In this document: positions 6,514 through 12,742 of the stretch, one piece after another
Numbering within the stretch: the first letter of the stretch is position 1
Layout of the letters: each line of letters starts with the position of its first letter
Origin: Chromatiaceae bacterium
Lineage (GTDB): Bacteria; Pseudomonadota; Gammaproteobacteria; Chromatiales; Chromatiaceae
Length of the DNA stretch: 14,196 nucleotides
Assembly: GCA_012962365.1 (NCBI GenBank)
Contig: DTXR01000512.1
Coordinates: forward strand, 1 to 14,196
Reading direction: 5' to 3'
Notes under the pieces: generated by a model
Told to the model about the DNA's origin: nothing
Databases searched by the model: none
What the model saw: only the letters and a program-made list of their open reading frames with translations
Made by a program: the position numbers and the translations under genes

Positions 6514-6534
6514 CCGGCCTTTCCAGAAGGCCGG
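6514..6534 (+). terminator. Hairpin after the hydrolase gene, possible terminator
   Basis: CCGGCCTT (6514-6521) pairs perfectly with AAGGCCGG (6527-6534) around a 5-nt loop, 4 bp after the stop codon. There is no T-run after it, so it may end transcription poorly or act as a 3'-end stabiliser. Confidence 0.45.
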
Positions 6535-6720
6535 TAATCAACGGAGAAAGCACCGAACAACAATCGGCAGACATGGCCCAGATCGATAATCAAACCCGAA
6601 AAACACAAAAACCAAGTAAATTTGTAAGAAAACCGGCGACGGACTGACATTTGTTAATGAAGCCGCATCGGTCAGAGGGCAAAATACCGCTTTTTTGCAG
6701 ATAGACACGAGTTTTACATC
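6535..6720. other. Non-coding gap before the heme protein gene
   Basis: About 190 nt with no credible gene on either strand. It becomes AT-rich toward the right and should hold the promoter of the DUF3365 gene, but no -35/-10 pair with good spacing stands out. A short GCAAAA...TTTTGC inverted repeat (6679-6684 and 6693-6698) is present. Confidence 0.4.
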
Positions 6721-6726
6721 GAGGAG
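6721..6726 (+). promoter_or_regulatory. Strong ribosome binding site of the heme protein gene
   Basis: GAGGAG lies 8 nt upstream of the ATG at 6735. It is one of the best Shine-Dalgarno matches in the window, suggesting efficient translation and fixing the start. Confidence 0.7.
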
Positions 6727-6734
6727 AAAACCCA

Positions 6735-7301
6735 ATGAAAATCAGAATCCTGACTACCGCCGTTCTTGCAGCAACCATGACCCTGCCTGCCATGGCCGGC
6801 AACCAGGAAAATATCATGGAAGCCCGCAAGATCATCAAGCAGTTTGCTACCCAGCTCAAGGGCGAGCTGAAAAAAGCCATGAAGGAAGGCGGCCCGGTCA
6901 ACGCCATCAGTGTTTGCAACGACAAGGCACCCAAGATAGCTGACGATATCAGTGCCAGCAGCGGTTGGTACGTCGCCCGCACAAGCCTCAAGCCCCGTGC
7001 TACCGCCAACAACCCCCTGCCCTGGGAGCGCAAAATCATGACAGAGTTCGAGGCGAAAAAATCTGCCGGTGCCGATCCCAAGACCCTGGATTACTCCGAT
7101 GTGGTTGAAGAAGATGGCAAGAAGGTATTCCGCTATATGAAAGCCATTCCCACCGGCAAGGTGTGCCTGAACTGCCATGGTGGCGACAACGTCAAGCCGG
7201 AAGTCGTCATGCGCCTGAAATCTCTCTACCCTTCAGATCAGGCTCGTGGCTTCAAGGAAGGTGATATCCGCGGTGCATTTGTGCTGAAAAAAACCTTCTG
7301 A
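6735..7301 (+). CDS. Exported c-type heme protein, Tll0287-like (DUF3365)
   Basis: This 188-residue protein has a Sec signal peptide (MKIRILTTAVLAATMTLPAMA, cut after residue 21) and a Tll0287-like/DUF3365 domain. A single heme-attachment motif CLNCH occurs at 144-148, followed by GG. Other family features are SVCNDKAP near 59-66 (C61), the NPLPWERK motif at 93-100, and a C-terminal RGFKEGDIRGAFVL, the usual end of this domain. Such proteins are periplasmic monoheme proteins, or sensor modules when attached to signalling domains. Here the domain stands alone, so a small electron carrier or redox/gas-binding role is plausible. A strong GAGGAG supports the start. It stands between two non-coding gaps and is probably monocistronic. 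Confidence 0.88.
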   Translation: MKIRILTTAVLAATMTLPAMAGNQENIMEARKIIKQFATQLKGELKKAMKEGGPVNAISVCNDKAPKIADDISASSGWYVARTSLKPRATANNPLPWERKIMTEFEAKKSAGADPKTLDYSDVVEEDGKKVFRYMKAIPTGKVCLNCHGGDNVKPEVVMRLKSLYPSDQARGFKEGDIRGAFVLKKTF

Positions 7302-7309
7302 TAAATGTG

Positions 7310-7363
7310 GTCGATTTGCGGGGTTGCACCCCGACTGGGAAAAATCGGAAGTAATCGACTTTT
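7310..7363 (+). terminator. Nested hairpins with T-run after the heme protein gene
   Basis: An outer stem pairs GTCGATT (7310-7316) with AATCGAC (7353-7359) and is followed directly by TTTT (7360-7363). Inside it CGGGGT (7319-7324) pairs with ACCCCG (7328-7333) around a 3-nt loop. The placement 8 nt after the stop and the T-run fit a terminator, but the outer loop is long for an intrinsic terminator. Confidence 0.45.
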
Positions 7364-7484
7364 CCTTGTGCAACTCCGCATAAAAACATGATCTGGGCGG
7401 CATAATGCCCTGAAAGCACCTGAAACCACAAATCGCTATGCTAGGATTTGCGTAAGCTGAAACATTAGTTAATGGTGAATTCTG
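7364..7484. other. Non-coding leader before the proline-rich protein gene
   Basis: An AT-rich gap without a credible gene. CATAAT (7401-7406) and TATGCT (7437-7442) are -10-like, but neither has a well-placed -35. No clear ribosome binding site precedes the GTG at 7485. Confidence 0.35.
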
Positions 7485-8204
7485 GTGCAAAACAAGTTCG
7501 ATGTCTATTTTTCCGGAGAAATCCTGGAAGGCCAGGATATCCAGGAAGTCAGAGAAGCCATCGGCAAAATATTCAAACTGTCGGGAAAAAGTCTGGATGC
7601 CCTGTTCTCTGGCGAACCAAGACGCATAAAGAAAGATCTCAACGTAAAAAAGTCCGGACACTTCCGCGAAGTGTTCCGCAAGGCAGGCGCAGCCGTTCAG
7701 ATCGTACCCGCTGGCCAGAAACCACAGCAAACCACACTTTCGAATACAGCAGCCACGTCACCGGAGGCGTCTTCCGCTCTGAAACTCGCCCCCATGGGTT
7801 CGGAACTCAGCGGCCAACCCCGCGAGACTGAACAGGCTGTCCCGGCACCTTCCCCTGCTGCAACCGATCTGGATATCGCACCTATTGGCCCCATCCCCGG
7901 TGAGCCATCGCCCGAACCCGCAGACATCAATACCGGTGATTTGCAGGCAGCGCCTGCGGCGAGTGGTTCTCTGGAAGAATTCGTCGTACAAAAGGACCCC
8001 GTACCCCTGCCCGATATCAGTTCGCTGGAACTGGTAAAGGAAGACAAGCCGATTCAGGAAGAAACCTCGGACAGCACCGATCCCCTTCCCGAAACAGGTC
8101 ACCTGGAAGTGGCGCCGGCCCAGACGGGTTCCCTGGAGCAATTTGCCCAGGAAAAAGAACCCGTACCCATCCCCGATATCAGCAGCCTGTCACTGGACAA
8201 GTGA
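7485..8204 (+). CDS. Proline-rich protein with small N-terminal domain and C-terminal repeats
   Basis: This 239-residue protein has no recognisable signal peptide or TM helix. Residues 1-75 form a compact basic domain (FDVYFSGEILEGQD..., LFSGEPRRIKKDLN, FREVFRKAGAAVQI). It resembles a small domain I have seen at the N-terminus of gammaproteobacterial hypothetical and membrane proteins, but I cannot name it with certainty. The rest is an acidic, proline/serine-rich, probably disordered tail with the motif L-x-x-A-P at 99, 129, 153 and 207. The last two copies belong to a 31-residue repeat (153-183 and 207-237, 20 of 31 identical) ending PVPLPDISSLEL and PVPIPDISSLSL. The start is GTG, two codons after an in-frame stop; CTG is the only alternative nearby. 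The 3' end overlaps the convergent DUF3108 gene by 15 bp. Function unknown. Confidence 0.72.
   Translation: MQNKFDVYFSGEILEGQDIQEVREAIGKIFKLSGKSLDALFSGEPRRIKKDLNVKKSGHFREVFRKAGAAVQIVPAGQKPQQTTLSNTAATSPEASSALKLAPMGSELSGQPRETEQAVPAPSPAATDLDIAPIGPIPGEPSPEPADINTGDLQAAPAASGSLEEFVVQKDPVPLPDISSLELVKEDKPIQEETSDSTDPLPETGHLEVAPAQTGSLEQFAQEKEPVPIPDISSLSLDK
7941..8195 (+). repeat. Two-copy 31-codon coding repeat
   Basis: Codons 153-183 (7941-8033) and 207-237 (8103-8195) of the proline-rich protein encode the same unit, 54 codons apart: L-x-x-A-P, then GSLE-x-F, K-acidic-PVP-x-PDISSL. They share 20 of 31 residues but have drifted in DNA, which suggests an old duplication kept by selection rather than a recent slip. 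Confidence 0.8.
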
Positions 8205-9014
8205 AAGGCTGACCAGGAAACGCCCCAGAGGGTGGCGATTCTCGAACAGCAGCGGCGTGCGCCGGTCATCATCGGCCAACCAGACATAAAGCGGACGATG
8301 GGCAGCACCGGGTTCACCTTCTTCGACGGCATCGAAGCGCAGTTTCCATGCTAGATGCTTTCTTCCGGCCACCTCGATGTGATGCCGCTTTCGCACTTTA
8401 ACCATGTAGTGATACAGATGCTTGCCATCGGTGACAGGGAAATGGTATTCCTTGCCCGGTTCCAGGGGCCGGGTGCGCACTACCTGCAGCATGGAAAGCC
8501 AGTCCAGCAGTCCGTCCTCCAGCCCATGCCGTGAATACTTGTGGAACTCGAAGGTCTCTCCCGGTCCCAGCCATTGTTGCAGTGACGCGGGAAACAACCT
8601 TTGCCCCACACTTTTGCCTTTTTGTCGAAAGCGCAACAGCTGGCGCTGCCCGACATCCACCCAGTTGATTTCATGCTTGACCCTGGAGGTTTTCTGGTAT
8701 TTCTCCAGCGCCAGCATGTGCTTCCTGTCGGGAGAGTAGAGGCTGCGATAACGCACCCTGAACGGGAAATGCTCTTCCACGAAGTCATAGGGTTTGGAAG
8801 TGACCCGCAGGGTCGTCTGCAGCACTCTTCCCCGTTCCGCAAGCTGTATATATTGGCTGGCCAGCTGAATCGCGGCAATGGGGATTTTCTTACCTGCGCT
8901 GAAAGGGCCTTTGTAACTCGCTTCATAGCGAAGTGTTTCCGCATCGGCCACGGCATGGCCGCACAACATTGTTGCAAGCAGCAAAAACCAGCCGATCTGC
9001 CTAGGCATCTTCAT
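8190..9014 (-). CDS. Exported DUF3108 domain protein
   Basis: This 274-residue protein has an N-terminal signal peptide (IGWFLLLATMLCGHAVADA, cleavage near residue 25) followed by a DUF3108 domain across almost the whole length. Family features are the opening ETLRYEASYKG, the GLLDWLSMLQVVRTRPLEPGKEY segment at about 168-190 with FPVTDGK, and the C-terminal VWLADDDRRTPLLFE. DUF3108 proteins are periplasmic beta-rich proteins of unknown function, some thought to associate with the outer membrane. The start chosen is ATG at 9014, which overlaps the preceding RCK gene by 14 bp; another ATG two codons later is possible, and a more upstream one at 9062 would put sequence before the signal peptide. 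It is the last gene of the reverse-strand K+ channel operon. Its stop lies inside the end of the convergent proline-rich gene. Confidence 0.85.
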   Translation of the reverse strand: MKMPRQIGWFLLLATMLCGHAVADAETLRYEASYKGPFSAGKKIPIAAIQLASQYIQLAERGRVLQTTLRVTSKPYDFVEEHFPFRVRYRSLYSPDRKHMLALEKYQKTSRVKHEINWVDVGQRQLLRFRQKGKSVGQRLFPASLQQWLGPGETFEFHKYSRHGLEDGLLDWLSMLQVVRTRPLEPGKEYHFPVTDGKHLYHYMVKVRKRHHIEVAGRKHLAWKLRFDAVEEGEPGAAHRPLYVWLADDDRRTPLLFENRHPLGRFLVSLSLVQ

Positions 9015-9732
9015 CGCCCGGGATATCCAGACCGGCGTGCAAATCGTGTTCAAACTGGGCAAAGGCTTCCTCCGGCCCGATCACCACCAGGATATCCCCG
9101 CCATCCAGCTTGTGGCGCCTCGGATCGGTCGCAAAAATCAGGTTGTCTCCATATTCACGATCGACTACTCCCAGCACGATAAGGTTGTAACGCTCGTTCA
9201 AAGAAAGCTCATCCAGATACTTTCCATGAATATAGCTGTCTTCCTGTATATGGATTTCTGCAATATCCAGGTCAACCCGCCCAAACACCGTGCGATCCAT
9301 GGTTTCTGCGATCAGTGAGCGGTTCATGTGCTCATAGACTTTATAGCCACTGATACGGTATGGGTCGATCACCTTGGTAGCACCCGCAGCATACAGGCGT
9401 ACGATGGTATCTCTCACCCCGCTGATTGACACGATGAGCAGATCCGGTGCGATGGCGCGGGCGGATATGAGCAGAAAAACGTTGCTCGCGTCATTGTCGA
9501 GCAATGCAAACAGGATATCGACGCCACCACCAATGCCCACGCGCTTGAGGGCATCGTCATCCTGCAGGTTGATCTGCTCCACAGCAAAGCCCCGGGTTCG
9601 CGCCTCCTCCACATCGGCATTGATGTCATCCACCATCTTTACGGACTCCCCCCGCTCCGTGAGCTGACGGGCCACTTCCATGCCAACGGGACCGCTCCCC
9701 ACTACCACAACTTTTTTTGGCGATTTACGCAT
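9001..9732 (-). CDS. Soluble RCK (TrkA-N/TrkA-C) regulatory protein
   Basis: This 243-residue cytosolic protein is made of an RCK_N domain with the NAD-binding VVVVGSGPVGMEVA (8-21; glycine motif GSGPVG) and an acidic end of strand 2 (MVDD, 33-36). An RCK_C-type domain in the last 80 residues (IHIQEDSYIHGKYLDEL..., GGDILVVIGPEE) follows. It resembles TrkA and the KTN subunits that gate K+ channels and transporters upon nucleotide binding. It has one RCK unit, unlike TrkA, which has two. It lies 44 bp after the channel gene and overlaps the next gene by 14 bp. A role as regulatory subunit or extra gating ring of the neighbouring channel is the natural inference. Confidence 0.88.
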   Translation of the reverse strand: MRKSPKKVVVVGSGPVGMEVARQLTERGESVKMVDDINADVEEARTRGFAVEQINLQDDDALKRVGIGGGVDILFALLDNDASNVFLLISARAIAPDLLIVSISGVRDTIVRLYAAGATKVIDPYRISGYKVYEHMNRSLIAETMDRTVFGRVDLDIAEIHIQEDSYIHGKYLDELSLNERYNLIVLGVVDREYGDNLIFATDPRRHKLDGGDILVVIGPEEAFAQFEHDLHAGLDIPGDEDA

Positions 9733-9776
9733 AGCGGGTTAGTTCTTTTTCCTGAGTGTCTGCATTTCCATCTTTA

Positions 9777-11369
9777 TCAGGCGCGTTTCGCTTTCAGTTT
9801 CTGCCGGATATGCAACACACTGTACTTGTGCCCGAACACCAGCAGCATGTCATCACCCAACAGGACAAAATCCGCGCCGGGATTGAATTGGAAACGCAGT
9901 GATTCCAGATCAAAATGACTGCGCACATGGTCACTGCGGCGATCCGGTGAGGTGATGACGCCAAACAGGATAAGACGCATATCCTCCAAGAGCAATTCCC
10001 CGATGGTTTTTCCGTCCATCCACGAACCGGCGGGAACCTTGATGGACTCCAACGTAATATCATTCTCCCCCATGACGATGTCGTGGATGGCTTCGAAAGC
10101 AACCGGCTGCCCTACATATTCCCCCGCGATCAGGCCGACGATCTTGAATGGCTCCAGCGCATGATTGGCGCCTGCAAGCATCAGTTTTTTCAACGTCTGA
10201 TGATGATTTGCACGAGATATGATCTCGACGTTTTCGTCCAGCTGGCGTGCCGACAAGGTGACAAAAACATTGATAACGTCATCCCCTGTAAGGCAGAGCA
10301 CCTTCCCCGCCGATCTGCCCACACCCAGCGTCCGCAGCAGACCGATGCGCTCCGCCTTGCCCTGTACCACCAGATAGCCTTCACGCCGTGCCAGTTGCAC
10401 CGCTTCTTCATCACATTCGATGACCACAAAAGGCAGCTTGTCTCTGGCAAGATACTCGGCTACTACCTGGCCAACCCGCCCGAATCCACAAACGACGGTG
10501 TAGCCTCTTTCCTTTTCCAGCAGCATGGCCACCCGGCGATCGCGCACCTCACCCATCTTTTCCTGGAAAGCGGAAACGATGATGGATGTGAAAAAGGAGA
10601 TCACCCCCAGCCCACTGACGATCAACACCATGGTAACCAGCCGTCCCTCGATGGTATGGGGCGTGATATCCCCGTAACCCACGGTGGATATAGTCACCAG
10701 TGCCCAATAGATGCTCTCGAAAAAGCCTTCCACATGCCCGCCGGCCTGTGGTGACTCGAACATATAGATCGCCGAGGATGCCACCAGCAGCACAAAGGTG
10801 AGAAAACCAAGCAGGGTGATAAGTTCGACACGCTTTTCCCGCAGTATGGAACCGAACTGCTGCATGCTCTGGGCATAGCGAAAGACCTTGAACAGGCGGA
10901 ACAGCAGGAACAGGCGCAGGATACGCAGGGCGCGATAGCTCGGGACGATGGCGAGCAGGTCGATAATGGCCATGGGTGAGCTGATATAGCGCCATTTGCT
11001 GCGCATCACAGCGCGAAACACCTTGCTCAACCGGAAACGCTCATTGATCAACTCACTTTTTTCATATTCTTCCAGCACGATCTTGTGTACATCATCATAG
11101 ACCCACAGACGCCCCAGATATTCCAGTATAAAAAAAACCAGAACCGTATTTTCAAACCAGTCGGCCCACGCCCCAAGGTGATGCTTTACGCTGAAGAGCA
11201 GAACAAAGACACTGCTGATGACCATCAGCATCATGAACACATCGAAATAGGGACGAATACGGGAATGTGGATTCTCCAGAAGATCGTACACCGCCTTTTT
11301 CTTGCGCTGGTAGCCTTCAGACTCCTCCAGCTCGTATGCGGTCTGAATCACAAAATCCGGGATACTCAT
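9777..11369 (-). CDS. Voltage-gated-type K+ channel with C-terminal RCK module
   Basis: This 530-residue inner-membrane channel has six TM segments. S1 is near 41-60, S2 near 73-91, S3 near 131-143, S4 at 146-164 with arginines R146, R149, R152 and R158 at steps of three, S5 near 182-202, and S6 near 244-268. The pore helix YWALVTIS leads into the K+ selectivity filter TVGYGD (229-234). An RCK_N domain follows with the nucleotide-binding GFGRVG (295-300) and D320 at the end of strand 2. An RCK_C-type domain (about 438-515) comes after it, ending in a basic tail KLKAKRA. A long charged linker joins S2 and S3 (92-130). The architecture is that of Kv-like prokaryotic K+ channels (ion_trans plus TrkA-N/TrkA-C). 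The ATG overlaps the upstream gene's stop by 4 bp, so the two are coupled. Confidence 0.93.
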   Translation of the reverse strand: MSIPDFVIQTAYELEESEGYQRKKKAVYDLLENPHSRIRPYFDVFMMLMVISSVFVLLFSVKHHLGAWADWFENTVLVFFILEYLGRLWVYDDVHKIVLEEYEKSELINERFRLSKVFRAVMRSKWRYISSPMAIIDLLAIVPSYRALRILRLFLLFRLFKVFRYAQSMQQFGSILREKRVELITLLGFLTFVLLVASSAIYMFESPQAGGHVEGFFESIYWALVTISTVGYGDITPHTIEGRLVTMVLIVSGLGVISFFTSIIVSAFQEKMGEVRDRRVAMLLEKERGYTVVCGFGRVGQVVAEYLARDKLPFVVIECDEEAVQLARREGYLVVQGKAERIGLLRTLGVGRSAGKVLCLTGDDVINVFVTLSARQLDENVEIISRANHHQTLKKLMLAGANHALEPFKIVGLIAGEYVGQPVAFEAIHDIVMGENDITLESIKVPAGSWMDGKTIGELLLEDMRLILFGVITSPDRRSDHVRSHFDLESLRFQFNPGADFVLLGDDMLLVFGHKYSVLHIRQKLKAKRA

Positions 11370-11731
11370 GGCGCAGCGACCACCTCCAGACGCTCGGTTT
11401 CAGCCAGTTGCACCCGCCGGCCATCCAGCGTGACAAAATAGCGTTCCTGCAACTCACCACGATAAACCCGGTATGTGCTGACCCTTCCCGAACCACTGTC
11501 AATCACCTGCACCTGCATAATCTGATGGCTATCCCGCCAATTGAGGTAGATAATCACAGCCGTGCCTGCCAGCATCATTACGACGACCGATATGGCCAGC
11601 ACCTTTACCCAGGGGCTTCTGGCTTTCTTTACCGGCGGTGGGGCGGGACTCCTTGACGGGCGTCCCCGGAACCGAACCATGGCAAACACCACTGCCGCCA
11701 CAGCCAGAGTAAAAAGTATTTTTGTCAGCAT
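11366..11731 (-). CDS. Small two-TM membrane protein, first gene of the K+ channel operon
   Basis: This 121-residue protein has two hydrophobic helices (4-19 and about 42-64) separated by a proline/arginine-rich loop (RGRPSRSPAPPPVKKARSP). A polar 55-residue C-terminal domain follows (QVQVIDSGSGRVSTYRVYRGELQERYF...), rich in predicted beta strand. I do not recognise the family. Its TGA overlaps the channel's ATG by 4 bp, which ties the two products together, perhaps as an accessory channel subunit. The ATG at 11731 is preceded by AAAGGA about 15 nt away, farther than ideal. Confidence 0.75.
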   Translation of the reverse strand: MLTKILFTLAVAAVVFAMVRFRGRPSRSPAPPPVKKARSPWVKVLAISVVVMMLAGTAVIIYLNWRDSHQIMQVQVIDSGSGRVSTYRVYRGELQERYFVTLDGRRVQLAETERLEVVAAP

Positions 11732-11788
11732 GAACGAATGGGAATTTCCTTTGCTATCATGGACTCAAAGTAACACCAATCAACACAT
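11732..11788. promoter_or_regulatory. Short divergent intergenic region, candidate extended -10
   Basis: This 57-bp gap must hold promoters for the leftward K+ channel operon and the rightward ankyrin lipoprotein gene. On the + strand TGCTATCAT (11752-11760) fits an extended -10 (TGn plus TATCAT, 5 of 6), with no matching -35, giving a leader of about 20 nt without a Shine-Dalgarno sequence. The - strand promoter is not clear. One regulator could affect both units. Confidence 0.35.
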
Positions 11789-12424
11789 ATGAAAACTATC
11801 ACCCCACTTATTATTCTGCTGCTGTTTCTGCTCATTGGCTGCAGTGAACCGGAAAAACCCACGGTCACTCTCTATCTCGCCATGCAGCGTGGCGATATCG
11901 AACAGATCGAACGCCATATCGCCTGGGGAACGGACATGAACCAGCTGGACAGGGACGGTCATGCCCCGCTGCATGTTGCCGTGCGCAAGGGGCGCATCGC
12001 CATCACGCGTTTGCTGATCAAGGAAGGTGTGGATGTCAACATCAAAGACACCAAAGGTCACACGGCCATGTACCACGCCGTATTCACCGCCAACCCGCGC
12101 ATCGCCGATCTGCTGCTGGAGGCTGGCGCCAACCTGGATGCGACGGCACTGCTGCTGGAGATCGTGCAGCAGGGCATCAAAGAGCGTGAAGCCATTCGCT
12201 ATCTGGTCAATCATGGCGCCAATCTGGAAGTCAGGGACAGCAACGGCGATACCCCGCTGCTGATCGCCATTCGCAAAGGTAATCACAAACTGGCCAAGCA
12301 CCTGGTCAACTTCGGCGCCAATGTCACCGTAACTGACGCCGGGGGAAAAACGGCGTTGGAAATTGCAAAATCTCTGGATTTGAGCGATATTGCGCTGCTT
12401 TTACGGCGTAACGGCGCCACCTGA
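11789..12424 (+). CDS. Ankyrin-repeat lipoprotein
   Basis: This 211-residue protein has a lipoprotein signal peptide: hydrophobic core LIILLLFLL, lipobox L15-I16-G17-C18, then SEPEKP. C18 would be the lipidated residue, and serine at +2 predicts outer-membrane sorting by the E. coli rule. The remainder is about five ankyrin-type repeats from residue 27 to the end, seen as DRDGHAPLHVAVRKGR (54-69), DTKGHTAMYHAVF (87-99), a degenerate one at 110-140, DSNGDTPLLIAIRKGN (150-165) and DAGGKTALEIAKS (183-195). Such repeats mediate protein binding, here in the periplasm. The start lacks a clear ribosome binding site. It is followed by two co-directional genes 16 and 17 bp apart and may be the first of a three-gene unit with the phosphate cotransporter. 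Confidence 0.88.
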   Translation: MKTITPLIILLLFLLIGCSEPEKPTVTLYLAMQRGDIEQIERHIAWGTDMNQLDRDGHAPLHVAVRKGRIAITRLLIKEGVDVNIKDTKGHTAMYHAVFTANPRIADLLLEAGANLDATALLLEIVQQGIKEREAIRYLVNHGANLEVRDSNGDTPLLIAIRKGNHKLAKHLVNFGANVTVTDAGGKTALEIAKSLDLSDIALLLRRNGAT

Positions 12425-12440
12425 AGGAGTTCACTACCCC

Positions 12441-12725
12441 ATGGCAAGCACACCTGACGAAATCAGCATCAGTTATAAAGAAGGCGACCTGGAACTGGTC
12501 AAGGAACTGGACAAGCAGATCCTCACCAAAGGCGCCTGGACCACCATCATCTTCCGCTACCAGGACTGGAACAACACCAAGCAGGAATACGGCCCCGAAA
12601 AATACACCATTCGCCGCTACCAGAAACGTAACGGCGAATACATGGCCAAGTCCAAGTTCAACATTTCCAGCAAGGATCAGGCAAAAAAGATCATCGAGGC
12701 GCTCAACAACTGGATCGATGACTGA
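12441..12725 (+). CDS. Small conserved-looking protein of unknown function
   Basis: This 94-residue soluble protein has no signal peptide or TM helix and is rich in charged and aromatic residues. The N-terminal half (ISISYKEGDLELVKELDKQILTKGAWTTIIFRYQDWN) and KYTIRRYQKRNGEYMAKSKF suggest a small alpha/beta fold. The C-terminus (SSKDQAKKIIEALNNWIDD) is an amphipathic helix. AAGGAG (12423-12428) precedes the ATG at 12441 by 12 nt; the frame is open back to 12390, inside the preceding gene, with no better start. It sits 16 bp after the ankyrin gene and 17 bp before the cotransporter gene. I do not recognise a named family. Confidence 0.8.
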   Translation: MASTPDEISISYKEGDLELVKELDKQILTKGAWTTIIFRYQDWNNTKQEYGPEKYTIRRYQKRNGEYMAKSKFNISSKDQAKKIIEALNNWIDD

Positions 12726-12742
12726 TCAAGAATCAGCTGTTG

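Noticed and set aside
6679..6698. GCAAAA/TTTTGC inverted repeat as a terminator or operator
   Set aside because: The stem is only 6 bp, AT-rich, with an 8-nt loop, and it sits upstream of a gene start. Chance is a sufficient explanation.
10083..10754. A 223-codon + strand open frame opposite the K+ channel gene
   Set aside because: The - strand carries TVGYGD and GFGRVG, so this frame is a shadow.
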